From Owenia fusiformis (Eukaryota > Annelida > Polychaeta > Sabellida > Oweniidae), in contig CAIIXF020000007.1 of NCBI GenBank assembly GCA_903813345.2, positions 35,122,538 through 35,186,537 on the forward strand: a stretch of 64,000 nt of DNA. The letters run 5' to 3'. Position 1 is the first letter of the stretch; every line of letters begins with the position of its first letter. Below, piece by piece: positions 1 to 13,900 of this stretch. The translations under genes and the position numbers were made by a program. Under the pieces are notes generated by a model. The model made no database searches. It saw only the letters and a program-made list of their open reading frames with translations, and was not told the origin of the DNA.

Positions 1-504
1 TATGCTTTTTCATTGACCGAACTGTGATCTATAAAAGGATTCTACTCATATAACTATGTTAATAATTAATTAGTTAAGTAATGAAAATCTTTGATATGAC
101 AAGCACAATGTCACTTTACGTAATGTTTAGCACATGACATGGACACGTATATGTGAATTTGGGTATGTTGACCTTGTGTGACATTCTACATACATGACCT
201 CCACACTATAAGGAAACTAGAAGGATGGGTTTCACCAAAACGCCCCTGCCCCTGGCATATTGTGATTCTATTTTCCCATACAGCATTTCTCCCTTTCATT
301 GTTCCCGTATGTAGTTCATCTATTATAGTGTTTGATTATTAGACTAGTTTAATGTGCCTTGTTGTCTTTTTACATCAAATTTTCAAGGAACACAATCTGG
401 AGGTGTTCGGTCGAAATGCCGGTAGTAGTTTGATCGAGGCGTATTGAGTTAATGTGTCTGAATTGCACCGTTTATGCTGTCTTCTTGAGTGTAAAATCTG
501 GGAA

Positions 505-725
505 TCACAGTTTGGTAGTGTCTTATCACAGACTGGGTGCTGTGTCCTATCGCAGTTTGGTTGACACAAATGGCTATAACCGGTTGGTGGTCTGGTTGTG
601 TTTATATTAGTATTGAGCTGCACAACAAATATTTCAATATCACAGTTTCGAGGGCTTTTTGGGTTGAAACAGTTGCATATCACAGTTTGGTGCATCGAGT
701 TTGGTGTGCTTTGGAATCACACTTT
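505..725 (+). repeat. Degenerate repeat of TATCACAGTTTGGT
   Basis: Near-copies of the 13-14-mer begin at about 504, 524, 547, 637, 676 and 713, spaced 20 to 90 bp apart. The intervening DNA is not obviously repeated, so this is a cluster of one motif, not a clean tandem array. Confidence 0.55.
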
Positions 726-3700
726 GGTTTATTTGTATTATATAGCTAACATTTTTAGAATTTAGAATGGCTTTTAGGGCATGGGTTTGTTTTAGATTGA
801 TGGCGTTCTTCAAATGATGCCGTTGCATCTTATGATTTTGAAACAAAAATACAGTAATAGCCAACTAAACATTAGTTTTCTAAACGATGTCACATGGTTG
901 ACCTTTTGTGAAAAATGACCACACTAATCCGCTTTGTTTCTTCTGCTAATACTCCCGTGTCTTTCATCACTGAGTGTCTGGCAAGTCTGTATATTTTGAG
1001 GTCAAGTGAAACACATCGGTGTTCTCTGACAAATAACCCTACTGATCACCCTTGACATGTGATCTCTACATTAGTGATGGAGAGTCTACTCTCACAATAC
1101 TAAGTTTGCCTGACTGTCAAGCTTACAATATACCAATCTATCACCTCCTTTAGTCACAATTCGAGCCGTCATACCCTAGACATATAATTTTCCATGCTAA
1201 ACGCTCGCCGATTTGATGAACTCTGATCTCGTTTGTGTAGCTGTAAATATGGAACACAGGTCGAGCTTTACTATCATATTGAATTCCCTATTATCATTGA
1301 ATCTGTTTGCAGCATCTGTTAGCCATGTCACCAATTTTCAAACATCATCACCTTTTACATAATCCAGAGAAGGAGGGCTGACTTGGTTGTTGTGTTGGTG
1401 TTGGACTGATTTTATCTAAACAGTATCTTCCTGATTTTAATAAATATGATAATGTTGGCCTTGCTGTGGAATATGTTAGAATGCATTTCCTGATTCTACC
1501 ACTTTCTACCAAATATGACAACCCTATCAAAATGCATAACAATAAATACTATATTCCAGTAAAGCACAGATGCGAAAACATAAAAAAAGAAAAATTGAAA
1601 ATATCAATGTGTTGACGGACACTTTTTCAGAGACAAGACCAATTGTTTCAAAATGGTTTATAGGTTCATTGGCCCTGAAACAATTGTAATTGAAAATATT
1701 ATATATACCATCGTCAATCAGCTAAATGATGTTGTTTCTGATCTGAGTAAATAAATGCTTTAATTGATTGTTTTTAATTGAGACATTCCTATGTGATTTT
1801 ATTAGTTATACACCGCATTCAACAACTGCTCTTGAATTTTGCTTTTAAATTATCAATTGGCGTGGTTAAAGGCAAGAATAGGTTCTTTTCTTAGGGGTTT
1901 AGTTGTGTTAGTGTAATGTTGCCTTTTATTCTTTATGGTTGTTTGTTGATTATTGATTCGCTTTAGGTATCTCCGGAGTAAGTTGGTGATGAAAACTATT
2001 CAAGAAGATTCATGTGTTTTGCCAATTGTACAAATGCCTGTGAATAATAAAACCATAAAGAATGACATATATCAACAAGAAATGTAAGCCCCGAACAGAC
2101 GGAGTATTGGCTCACTTACAATAAATAACTTGCACAATATTAAAGTACGAAATGGAAAATCAATAGCAAGGCTAAACTCGGCTATGTAATATCAAAATCG
2201 TTGTTCTTACCCATAAGTCAGCGTTACGTGGGTTTCCGTCTACATAAGTATCCTTGCAATATAGCTCTCTCAGTAATAAATATATCCATGTTATGCTTGC
2301 TTGGTTTGCATATATCCATTTTGTGACCTAGTATAACCATTAAGTAGGTAGGCACTGTGTACTGACATACATGAGAGTACAGAAATGATCAAGGTCACAG
2401 AGCTCAATGCTCAACTGCAGCAACACATTGCCAAAACAAAAACACAATGAATACACTAAACTTCCTATGGTTAAAAAACCAATGTGATATGAAGAGAATA
2501 TCAACTATCAGCCCATATGCTTGCTGATCAAAAGAATATAGTATATATTAATAGCGGCACCTTTTATGTGGCATTTTTTGTAAAATATGTTCTTGTTTAA
2601 AAATGATTTACAATGAATAATTCAAAACTCAACTGATTATTGCTAGCAATTACTATTTATTAAATTTTGAAATGTCAGGACACGTATACAATCTGTTTTA
2701 CCTGCTAGGCCATACACACATTTGAAAGGACTGTGTTTGTTCTCTAGTCTAAAGAGATGCATACTTCCAAAGTACAACAAAACACTATACGGATCTGGAA
2801 TTTGGATGCAGTGGAAAACGTTATCATGGTAATATAATATATAAATAGCATATCATAATGTTTGACAATGTTTTTGTTAAAAATCAGCACTTTGGGGTAT
2901 TCTTTGACAACATGTTTCTCATTGCACAGTGCTTTGGCAAGGCATGGTCTCTCGGTCTACTACAGGATGAATATTATCACAAAATACAAAAGAGAATTAC
3001 ATATGCATTCTGTCTAAGAATTTGTTTATGTATATTCCCTCTCAACAATTTGTCTATTCCTGTCTGAATATGTGCTTAATTAATGGAATTGTTTTTAAAA
3101 AGAGCATATTTAATATTGCATGGCTAAGCATCCAGATCACGAGTACAAGTGTTTCTGTCTGAAAAGTATTGCATTTGAGAAGTTATTGATAATAGGGTCC
3201 AAAAGAACAAAGACACATCTTATATTGCATAATGAGTCATCTGGGCATATCATAGAAGATTAAAGTCTTGAAGATGGCGTATGCCTCCTTGAAAATAAAA
3301 TGAGTATGCATGTCACATTACATAACCAGTTATCAGTTACACAAGCATGATTTATCGCCAATTGGCATTTAGAACACAAAGTCCAACCTTCAAAATAAGA
3401 TCTCTGAGATTCATATTGATTGTATTCCTCCATGGATATGTGTACTTGTATGAGAAACTTTAAAAAGAGCAACATTGCATTAATATGTCTAAATTATAAT
3501 GTGTTTTCCTCACACTGAATGAACATGTATTTTTGGAAAAAGCATCAGTCCAACTGGAAGCATCATTGTGCCCTTGCTCCACAAGAATAAATTATCTGGT
3601 CTAATCTTCGTTTCCCGAACACAAACCATAATTGTGTATTTTTCTTTCCAGATATCATCTGTGACAACGACGTGACAAGGTGAACTTGCAACAGTACAAG

Positions 3701-4354
3701 ACCATAGATATGTGTGCACTGCACGTTGGGGGATTGAGTACATGGATATAGATGTACTGTACCCTGCCCTCCGCCTGAAACACACAGTTTCAATCAAATT
3801 GTAAGCAATAGTACCAAAACTCATTTTTGGAAACAGTACAAAAATGATATGAATTTCTACAGCATGCAGTCAGACCATCTTGTGTGAACAGACTATGTGT
3901 TGACTTGATTCTTTTCTAGACTCCATATAACATGATAAGTTATTTGCAGCAGAAGAGCCGTGTGGCAAGTAATGGAGAAATGCCCCTATTATATAACAGG
4001 AAAATTGTAGATACCCAGACAGATACAGTATACACGATGGCTTGGGAAAGATCATCTCATCCAACATGGCAAATCTGAAACCGTCTTTCAAAGAATTCGA
4101 GTGTATTTACATGTGAGAAACAGTATGCATCATTAGGTTTGAAATGTGGAAGATATGATTGAAGATTGGTCGCATTTGCACTGAGTAAACCTGCTGATCT
4201 TTGGTGGTTTTGGATATAGAGGGTTTGTGCCATCAATCATCGGCCACATTACACTGTGAAAGCTGACACTGAGATTTATTGACTATATTTACTAAACCTC
4301 CATAAACATTTCAGCTGCCAATATGTCTTATGCTTGTCATCCATCAAGCATAGG

Positions 4355-4480
4355 CGGTGTTAGGGAGTGGTTTAGCGGACAACTTATCTGACCATGGTCA
4401 AAATTCAGTTCCAGTTCTTGTTGTATGTCGTGATGAGGGCAATAAACTGACGACGTGCAGAAGTTTTCCAGGATCACATT
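4355..4480 (+). repeat. Possible tRNA-derived SINE, degenerate
   Basis: GGAGTGGTTTAGCGGACAAC is A-box-like and AAAATTCAGTTCC is B-box-like, with tRNA-like spacing of about 40 bp. A unique tail follows. No second copy is seen in the window, so this is a weak call. Confidence 0.35.
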
Positions 4481-6515
4481 ATCAGGGGTGATTCCAGTGC
4501 CTAGTTTGTGATCTTGGAGATTGATGAGATGTTTTGCTTGTCCCATTTACCAGATTTTAAGTTTTACTTCAGTACTGGATAGGTTGTGCTATAAATTATT
4601 AATAAAAGCATTGTACGTGAACTATATTTGATGTTCTGTTCTTCACTTTCAGTTGTGTGTGTTACATAACTTGCAAGAACCAGTGCCAATGTGATTAATA
4701 TATGGGCTTTCTGTTATCCCTGTACTATTATCTGTATCATAACTAGTTCATAACTAGAGTTAGATAAAAACATGATACGAGTATGTAAAAGTACATCTCC
4801 AAGTACAATCATTCATAAAATGGGAAATCAGAATACCTAGTTGTCTATATAGTAAACCATTAGAGTCATTATAATATGTATCAATCCATTGTGTAAAAGG
4901 TCAACATGTTCACATGGTAAAAAATCAATCTATCAAATTAATAATGGTGAATTTCACATCCATGAGATTATTATAAACTCAGTGTTATGAATGAAAAGTA
5001 CTGCTGGTACTTATGAGGTCATTAAGATCCTATCAACATTAGAGCTGTGCTACATAGAGTCATACTAATTTATTCATACATTTTTATACATTTATTTAAA
5101 AACACATGATTTAAAACTATAGAACAAATCTTTGTGTAATGAAGCATGGTGGAAGAAATTTCAATGTAGAAATTTGTTAGAAAAGGGTCTGTATATTTAA
5201 ATCGAGAACAGATGCAACTAATAGGAGAAAAAACCTGTAACCACTATAAATCATATCAAGTATTGTTCATATGATATAATATGAACAATGCCGATATGTA
5301 TTTGTAAAGTGCCAAAAATAATATTAGAAATGGGGTGGTCAAAAATATGTACCTGTTCATATGAATTACAAAAATGGAGTAAGCCGCAAGTTTCCCAAAA
5401 TTGGAAATTAATAAATACCACGATATATATTAAGATCTATTCAGACATGTTAAAAATTCTAAAAATATCAAACCAACCTAAAATGTCAACTATTTCATTT
5501 GCGGATGATATCAAAACGATGTCCAAATCTTCGACCATATAATAAATCAATCAAAAATGGAAATAAAGGTAAAAAGAATTGAAAGCATTTCTGTTGAAAG
5601 CATGGCACAATATTCATTATTTTAACTGTGTAGAATACAGGCAGTAAGAGCATATGCATATTACTACTGCTTTATAGAATTTTGTGTTTTTCATTTGAGT
5701 TACATGGCCACCCTCGTTAATCATATTGACAGCAAAAAATCTCCTTTTATCTAGTTTTTCAAATATACTCTTTGATGTCTTGGTTGTGTTTGAAGTGAAT
5801 AAAGAACGCTGCTCGGCAGCTCAGTGAGAGAACACAAGTTTCATGGCTACTTTGGGGGTCTTACTGAAACGTAGTAGTTGAATGACGACGCATGTCTTTC
5901 AAAAAACAGTAAACATACACGAGTACCAAAGAAAATGGGTTTCTAGATCAAAGCAAAACATGTGCGATCAAAATTGAAGGTGCATGTATCTGTATTAAAG
6001 TGATTGAAGAGCTGGTAGTTGAAATCTTGAGACATATCTTACTTTGAGGTTTGATGCAACTTAACAGCAACATGACCATGTGAGTCTGTCCCTTGGTTAT
6101 TGATGTTTCTTATGAAACCAGATTCTATGACCCATCAATCTTAAACTTCACAGCAATAGTATGAGCAACATTGAGGCAATGACATGAAGGCTTCCTAATG
6201 TAATATCAATATATATACCCACATGGGTCGAACATTTGAAGGTGGTTAATGTTTTCAAGTCAAATTCAACATATTGTCATATCATCGTTTTTGTGATTTT
6301 GTAATGTTGCCAATTGTGCATTCTTAGTTCTCAGTTTGTTATGATAGAATTTGAAAATTTTCTGTGTTTTGCTTCCTAATGTTTCTAAATGTGTGTTTTG
6401 CCTGTGTGATAAAGTGATTGTCAAGGATTTGTGTATCAACCACTGTGATCATTGAACTTATTCATTGTATTTGAGCCCAATCAAAGCACCACATGAACTT
6501 TCTGAATAACATACA

Positions 6516-7058
6516 CAGGGTGAGCCCAAAAAGGTAACCCAAACAAATGTACGTTAATAACTCAGCCATTCAGGCTCGGTTCAAAAACATATTTGGTACA
6601 ATTAAATTTTGTCCAATGTTCTTTGCTTCTACAAATGCATTGGTCTATAAACAATGTACACGATTGTATGGCCATTTACAAGACATGCTCCAAATGCCAA
6701 AACGTGCCGAAAGATTTGTATCGGTGGGGCTTATGTCTACTCTAACAACCCTTGAAATATTGAAACAAGAAGAACCAGGTAGATTAGAAGAAACAAGAAG
6801 ATGGGAGCCATAAAACAAGATGTCTGTGCTCTTTAGTGAATAACGTTACGTTCAAATCAATCTCCTGACACGACGCTGGTATATTATATGTTTTGTAAAT
6901 GGCCATAAGATCGTGACCATTGGGGAAAGAACAAATAAACTTAATAGGATGAAAGAACAATGAACAAGGTTTGATTGTGCCAAATATGACACTAAACCCA
7001 TGCTGAATTACCATGCTGAATTAAACATTTGTTTGGGTTACCTTTTTGGCTCACCCTG
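6516..7058. mobile_element. Foldback/MITE element with CAGGGTGAGCC termini
   Basis: The ends CAGGGTGAGCCCAAAAAGG and its near-perfect inverse are flanked by TACA on both sides, or by TA alone on the right if only TA was duplicated. Similarity continues inward for about 180 bp per arm. Translating the two arms on opposite strands gives related peptides, both with IFGTIK. No transposase is present, so it is non-autonomous. The ends resemble Tc1/mariner-type MITEs. Confidence 0.8.
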
Positions 7059-7514
7059 TACAAAATTAAGAATGTATGAAAACCTTGATCTTAAAAACTA
7101 TAACAGAAATGATATCCCTGGAAGTGTATGGTAGTTTCAGTGAAGAGAGACAACAGAGTAAAGGCAAATTTTGTTCGTTTTATTCGGTGTAATAAGAACA
7201 ACTGACTGAAACGGCAACTCCACGAAGTAGCAAATCCCAGTGAACACGTTTTTCTAAAATCGCATCTCATTATGGACATTTCGTGCTAAAATAATGGCAT
7301 TTTTCGAACTCGAAATATAACCCTTTCTTTTTCTTTTCTTTATTTCACCCACACTTGTGAGTATAAGATAATATATATAATACATACTATACAAATTACA
7401 ATAATACAAATCAGTTTAAATCGTTTCTACCGATAATCTTCATTAATTTACCTAACTTCAGGGAATGCTTAACATTTGAGAATAAACCTTTTCCTCTTCA
7501 AAAAGTTATCATTC

Positions 7515-7930
7515 TATATCATTAAATATAATGATACTCATCTCCTAGTCTGTTGCACTTGGTACATAATCTCTCTGCCCTTTGTCTTTTTATGAATTTC
7601 TCTGTCTCTATAGGAAAATTATGATTAGATGTTCTAAGCTTTGTTATGTATAACCTAGTGCTAATTGGAACTCTTAACTTCGTAGGATTTAAAAATAAAT
7701 ATATATATTTTATGTTACAATATATGTAAAGTAAAATGTTTTAGCTTTATCTAAATCTGAAAGCCATTGCTGTGTGAATTGAGTTTTCAGCTTTCTCTAA
7801 CCATATTTTCCAATGCATCCCTAGATATGAATTCTTGTCTATTCCAAAACCACAATCGTTTAAAATATTTCTACTGCACATAACCATGGAATGCTGTATA
7901 CACACGTTATGTGTAATTGAAGCATAGCTT
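7515..7930 (-). pseudogene. LINE ORF2 C-terminal fragment, decayed
   Basis: On the minus strand, broken frames read LNDCGFGIDKNSYLG, then QQWLSDLDKAKTFYF, then TKLRTSNHNFPIETEKF, then RAERLCTKCNRLGDEYHY. This is the typical tail of a jockey/CR1-like non-LTR polymerase ORF, with a C-x-x-C-N-x-L-G-D-E-x-H zinc-knuckle-like end. Frameshifts and stops separate the pieces and no reverse transcriptase core was found nearby. It is a 5'-truncated dead copy. Confidence 0.75.
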
Positions 7931-7999
7931 TATAAATAGCACTACTTTTTGACTTGCTTTGTGTAAGTTTGCCCCAAATACACACCAATTATATCAAGC

Positions 8000-10900
8000 A
8001 TCCTACATCTACAGCATTATCATCTAGCATGAGCCATATCAGACAAGCAGTTTTCAAGAAATTGATTAAAATATTTTTTGAAAAAATCTAATGTCATACT
8101 ACGCTTGTAAAGCATAATCATAACATGATATATGATTCCATCAAACAGTATTCAAGTGATAAAAATGGCAACCATTCTGCATTGACCATTGTATATAGAG
8201 ATGGATAAATAGATGCCAGCACCTGTGTTGGTAAGGCTAGATACCAGCAAGTACAATGGGAAAAACTGACTAAAGTCACTCAATTTCTTAATATGGTCCA
8301 AATGGATTAACTCAATACAACTAGATGAACTTGTTAACGTTTAAATTGTGACTTAATCTTAAAGCTGTGTTCCTTAAAAGAAAAAATCACCTTTCAACAT
8401 TGTGTTAGTGGGGATTTAGCCAGACCTTTTTCAGAAAAGATAAAAATCCTTGGATATTGAATAAAAAACAACTGTGTAAATCAAGGTTTTACTATACATT
8501 CTTATAATCGCATTAAAAGTAGACTTAAGCGAGATTTCAAAACTATACAGTTATAGCAACACCGTGATAGCAAACGGTTTATTGAGAAATACTTTTGAAA
8601 ATTCCTTCTCGAGCAGAGGCCAAATGCCCAAAGAGCAGCATCCATTTAAAGTTGAGTTGTCACCCAAAACAGAACTCGGAACGGACGGACGGACGGCTTC
8701 CCCGGGAATACAGTCTTAGTTGTATCGATGCCTTTCTGTCCCATCTGACGAATTAGGTCATTACGTAAATGAATGGAAATCCGGATAATAAATTAACTAT
8801 TTACTTTTAAACCGATAGATTACTGAACCCGCCCTGGAAATGCTTACCTGCCTTCAACGTTGTATGGCTGTTACTTCGAACTAGATTACCATGAAATGTA
8901 TATACAAGGTTTATTTTATTATGATGTAAATTACATTTGAATTCTAGCTTAATATGCCCCGTTCTCATTTAATTATCCTCAACGTTTTTTCTTCATATTA
9001 GCTTAATCTAGGCACTCAGATTTGATTGGTCAAATACCGGTCAACTTTATGCAAATAGGGAGTATCATCAATGACTCCTCAGTCAGGGAAAATGATATTC
9101 TCAATGGGACTTTTTTGCATTATTTCCTGGAATGTGACAATCATTATTTGCTATCCCCTTTTGTATTCAAAGAAACAATGGAATATGGTTATTATTAGAG
9201 TTGATGGCTTCTCACATGTCTCTGGAGACAATTGCCTTAACTTAAAGTTATATGGAAATACCGTTATGAAAAAGTTTAAGAGATTGGAAATTTCTTCATC
9301 TATAACTAAAATATTTTCTATAACTTTCATATTCAATAATAATTAATAATTCTAAGGATTATGAGAGAAACATTACATATTATTTCCAAAGATTGACCAA
9401 GCAGTGTATCTCTTAAATGGTTGTGCCTTTTCCTCATTACTTTCACTCGATAACATGTATTGACCTTACAGTTTCTCATTTCATAACCATATTTTGGCTC
9501 ATGTCATTCGATGTCTGATGCCTCCTTTCTAAATTAATAATGACTCAAACCTTGTAATCGCGTTTCAGGGACAGTAATTTCTGTTGCACAAATAATGAAA
9601 AAACTTGTTTGTATTTAACTCAGTTAATAATGGTTATTCAACATAGAAGCTCAACAAATACATGGTAACGAAAAGGTTATTAATGCTGACACCTATATCA
9701 ATGAACATCATTTGTGTAACTATTATTATGTATTTGGGAAGGAAAATAACTAAGTTTTCATATATTTCGCAATTTGTTATCCAACGATGACAGGGTCTAG
9801 TTTAACTCACGATTCATATGACAAATCGCCCACAAACAATCAAAACAGAAAAAGCCAGAAATGTATGAATGTTCCCAAATAATGGATGTCTGATATGTGA
9901 TCACAAAAATCAATTATGTAAAATCTGTAAAATATGTAATAGTTCTCATGCAGTTTTTGTTTGCTATCATTTTGTGAATTAACCCAAGGGGCAAATTAAG
10001 CTTTTAGGGACACAAACATATTACATATAATAGTGAAACTCATTGCGCTTCACAGTAGCCAAGAACAATTATTTAGAAAGTTATTGACCAATCCCTCCCT
10101 ATACGATATAAATAAACAAGACTATATAAAATTGATAATTCAAAAGAGCGAATTAAAACTCACTTGACATATATGAAATATATATAATTTATTGACGATA
10201 ATTTATCAATTATACCTATTTCTACGAAACAGATATAACTACTACATGTACTAAATACTTAAGAATAATTACATTAAATGGAAAACGTAGTACAGAATGA
10301 CCACAAAGCAGGCAAAATACTAAACATCAAAATAACGAAATAAACGCCTGATTTACACGACTACTTTTTGCAATCTATCATATTAACGGGAACCTTTATT
10401 TAGTATCAAAAATACAGAATTAATGCATTGTTAAAATTCCGATAATCATATGTACTTCTCTTGCAGAATTGATGTGAAAAGATAAAGTGTTATAGATTTT
10501 TCACAAAACATAATTCAACTTGAAATAATTTGTGTATATAGCCATTTTTACAACATATTTTTATTTCAATTTCAATTGGCTTACTTTTTATTCCCTTTCG
10601 CCGACCCTCATTTGTACAATTAAATTAAAAGAGAAAGAAGCAAAGGGAGAACGTAATTGCAACATCACTAAGCATAGACTAAAATTAGTTTATACATCTG
10701 GACTAATTTGTTCTTACATGGTAGTAAAATCGTCTCTACAATAATAATTATGTTAAATCAAAACAGGAGAAGTCCGATTTTTCCAGAAAATATGGAGTCG
10801 TTTTCACATTAGTAGAAATAAGTGGTGAATAAGTCATGTTGCAATGGTAAAGTTAGTAGTTTATTTCGACACAATGCCATCTATTCGCACCAAATAATCT

Positions 10901-13900
10901 CTAATGTTTACAAATAAAACCAAATGATCATAAAACTAGACAGAAATTAACGAAATTTATACAATTATAATGTTCCTCAAGATAATTATTTCCTTAAAAT
11001 AGTGCAATAAAAATTACCATGTTTAACAGACCTAATTTGTTGTTATTGAATTGTTTATTGTCATCATTTTCATTCTTTGTCTTACTTATACGAATGAGCA
11101 ACTGAAAATAAGATGTGAAAAATATCAGATTCGGGTTCGTTATTCTCGTGATATTTAAACAAAATGAAAACAAATTTCAATAAATATTTTTATAGTAAGT
11201 AATTAGTGCAGTTAAAATAAAAAATATTTTTTATTATTTCCTGCTAAAATAAAACTAGTGTTTTCAACTCAGAAAATTCAATAGTATCCCCTGAAATGTA
11301 AATAAAGCAATAAAAATGTCATTTATTTCATATAAAACCTGATAAGTCACTTAAAATATCCTCATGCCCCAAGTTTACAGTTGAAAATTAATGTTTATTT
11401 CATTTTAAAGAAGGTATGTTTTGTGAATTTACAAAATGTAGTAAATGGATAGTTTGAGTTAATTAAGAAATTAGTGTAATAGATTTTCACTCTACTTTAA
11501 GTGTTTGATATTAGTTTATTGGCACGGTTTCACCTTTTTATCTTTAGATCGTCAACTACGTGTATAAAATACGTTATTCATGGTAGTGAATTTCAGTGGT
11601 TATGTCTCATGGCTTCTCCTATACATTTATATTTGTTTTTACTATCTATTATATTGAAGACTATAAAATACACAATTCGAGTCCACTTTACTTACAAGAA
11701 GCAAATATCGTTTGGAGTTATTTGAGGGGCAACGACATTTTATTTGATATTGTATCCATGACAAAGCGTGGAGACATATGATTGGCTTAGGTACCGATGT
11801 TTGTCTTTTAAATAAAAATATTTCATTGATTTATCTGAAATCGTTTACGTTAACATCGTCAATTTTTTTGCAAAACCTTTCGGCGAAATGTGTATATAAA
11901 TTTGTATATTTTGAAAAATATATAATTTACTCGAGTCAGTCGTCTGTATCACGCAATTAGTACGTCAAGGTTCTAAGAATTTGAAAAATGCTAAATCTGT
12001 ACATGCTAGAGATCTAAATAAAAACACATTATACCGGTTCATTCGGAAAAATTCTTTCCATTTTTTCTATATGATCATGATTTTCAACGCTTACGAGTCA
12101 ATTCGGTATTTGTTATGATGTTGACATAACGGATTGGATTGATTTTCTCAATGTATACAAACAGTTAAAGTTGAATAAATGTATATACTATTTTCAAAGA
12201 AATGCGTAACGAATAAATACGTTATTTTGCATTCAATTAAAAATCTTTATAGTGAAGAAATTGTTATTTCCAAAAGTAGAACAAGTGCTAACAATGGAGA
12301 AGTAATACCCAATAAGTTATAAGTCCATATCTTCACAGCTTTTCCGAAACCTAAACGATATTATACTGATAGTGCAATACAACATTTTATAAATGTTCCA
12401 TGGACGTACGAATGATTCTCTAAATGTCAAAAATGTGTGCAAAGGTCTTCGCTATAGATTTCAGTTTGCTATCTTTTACAACGCCAAATAGGATGATTAA
12501 CAAAACATGTTCAATATTGACTGAACTATCTTAAAGATGGATCTGGCTTAATGACATTAGTGGCTAAGGAATTGTACAGAAAGCAGAACCTTTGATAATT
12601 TTAATTTTTTTAGACTCGATTTCCCTTTGATTTCCCTCTGTTTCACATAATCAGCGCTTATTGCTCCCTTGAGAATAAGTAACAACAGTTTTTATGTCAC
12701 TAATATTGAAAATCGTTCAACATGTATTGTAATGTTATTTTAGTATAAGTGAAATGTTCCATAGCTTTGTGGTTTTGGATTGTGATAATAACGCCTGATA
12801 AGAGTAAGGTCAGAAGTAATATATAGTCGATGACTCTCTCATTTTTCGTATATCTCACAGTTGTATATTTTCAAATATCTGACAGTTTAAGGGAAAATGT
12901 GAACGGTTTTAACTTTAAGGAGTGTCTATATTCCAATTTCATTTTGTCTGAAGAATGCGAAGTCAGACTTTTCATAATATTCTAACTTGGTAATGTAATA
13001 AAAAGGTACGTATACAAGTGGACATAAAAGAGGCTAACATGCCTGCATCCTTATCAAACTAAACGTCCCATAAACGTATCTAACAATCAGTAATTGATCG
13101 GAATCATAAGTACGGTCTAAAACCAAACCATTCTTAGTCAATGGCAAATTTAAAACAAGACATTAACATGCAAAATGTCACCCCTGATATTTGTTACAGA
13201 CGCCGACCTCCGAATACTGTTACAGACACCGAACGCCGTCCACAAAAAGTTAGAGACTATAACAATTTGTCACCGCTTCTGGTGGTGACATAAGAATCCG
13301 GATTCTTTGAAATCAAAAATGGTTGCGGACGCAAGGTAACGCAATTAATCTCAAATGGTCTGACAACCAAAAGTATGCATCGGATCATATAAACATTTCA
13401 AATGGCAAATCCTCCGTTTGCAAAGCCCAAAACACAACAATTCAACCATACTAATTAAATAGTAACCAAGGTGAAAGGGCCATATAGAAAGGGGACTATG
13501 GTCCCTGATGGATCGTCCTCATAAAGGGTAGTTCTCGAGAATATTGCATCAGTACTTAGGAACTCTCTCAAATGCTAAACACCCAATGAGAAGTAACTAT
13601 GCCAAGCATTTTGAAATCACAAGGTTTCAGTTGCGGAACTTCTCCCAACCACCTTGGAGGTCGAAGATACGTGCCAAGTGCAGTTGTGTGCAAATTAACA
13701 TAGTGGAATCCACAATCTCTACTACACCTTGGAACTAGGTAAAGAGAGCCTCTGATAAATCAGAATGGTAAATTAAGGTGTACCTCATATTTGGTTATGG
13801 GAACATGAGCAACTGTGTACAGAATGTTGTGAAGCAACTCATAAAAAGGTAAACAGGGTGTGTGAAATTATGTTGTTTAGATAGATAGCCAGGTCCACAG

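Larger units (their letters stand above)
1..6500. other. Gene-poor left flank
   Basis: AT-rich DNA without a recognisable gene on either strand. It holds the repeated TCACAGTTTGG motif at 505-725, a small hairpin with perfect 11-bp arms (CAATTGTTTCA and its complement) at about 1639-1688, and a SINE-like block at 4355-4480. A slightly GC-richer stretch at 3600-3790 has a good minus-strand acceptor (TGTTTCAG) but no convincing donor or protein. Confidence 0.5.

Noticed and set aside
3510-3824. Possible minus-strand coding exon with a good TGTTTCAG acceptor and raised GC
   Set aside because: No donor in a consistent frame and no recognisable protein; could be part of a non-coding transcript or repeat.
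5288-5542. Open frame with FADD resembling a reverse transcriptase YADD box
   Set aside because: The surrounding residues lack any other reverse transcriptase motif and the composition is that of random AT-rich DNA.
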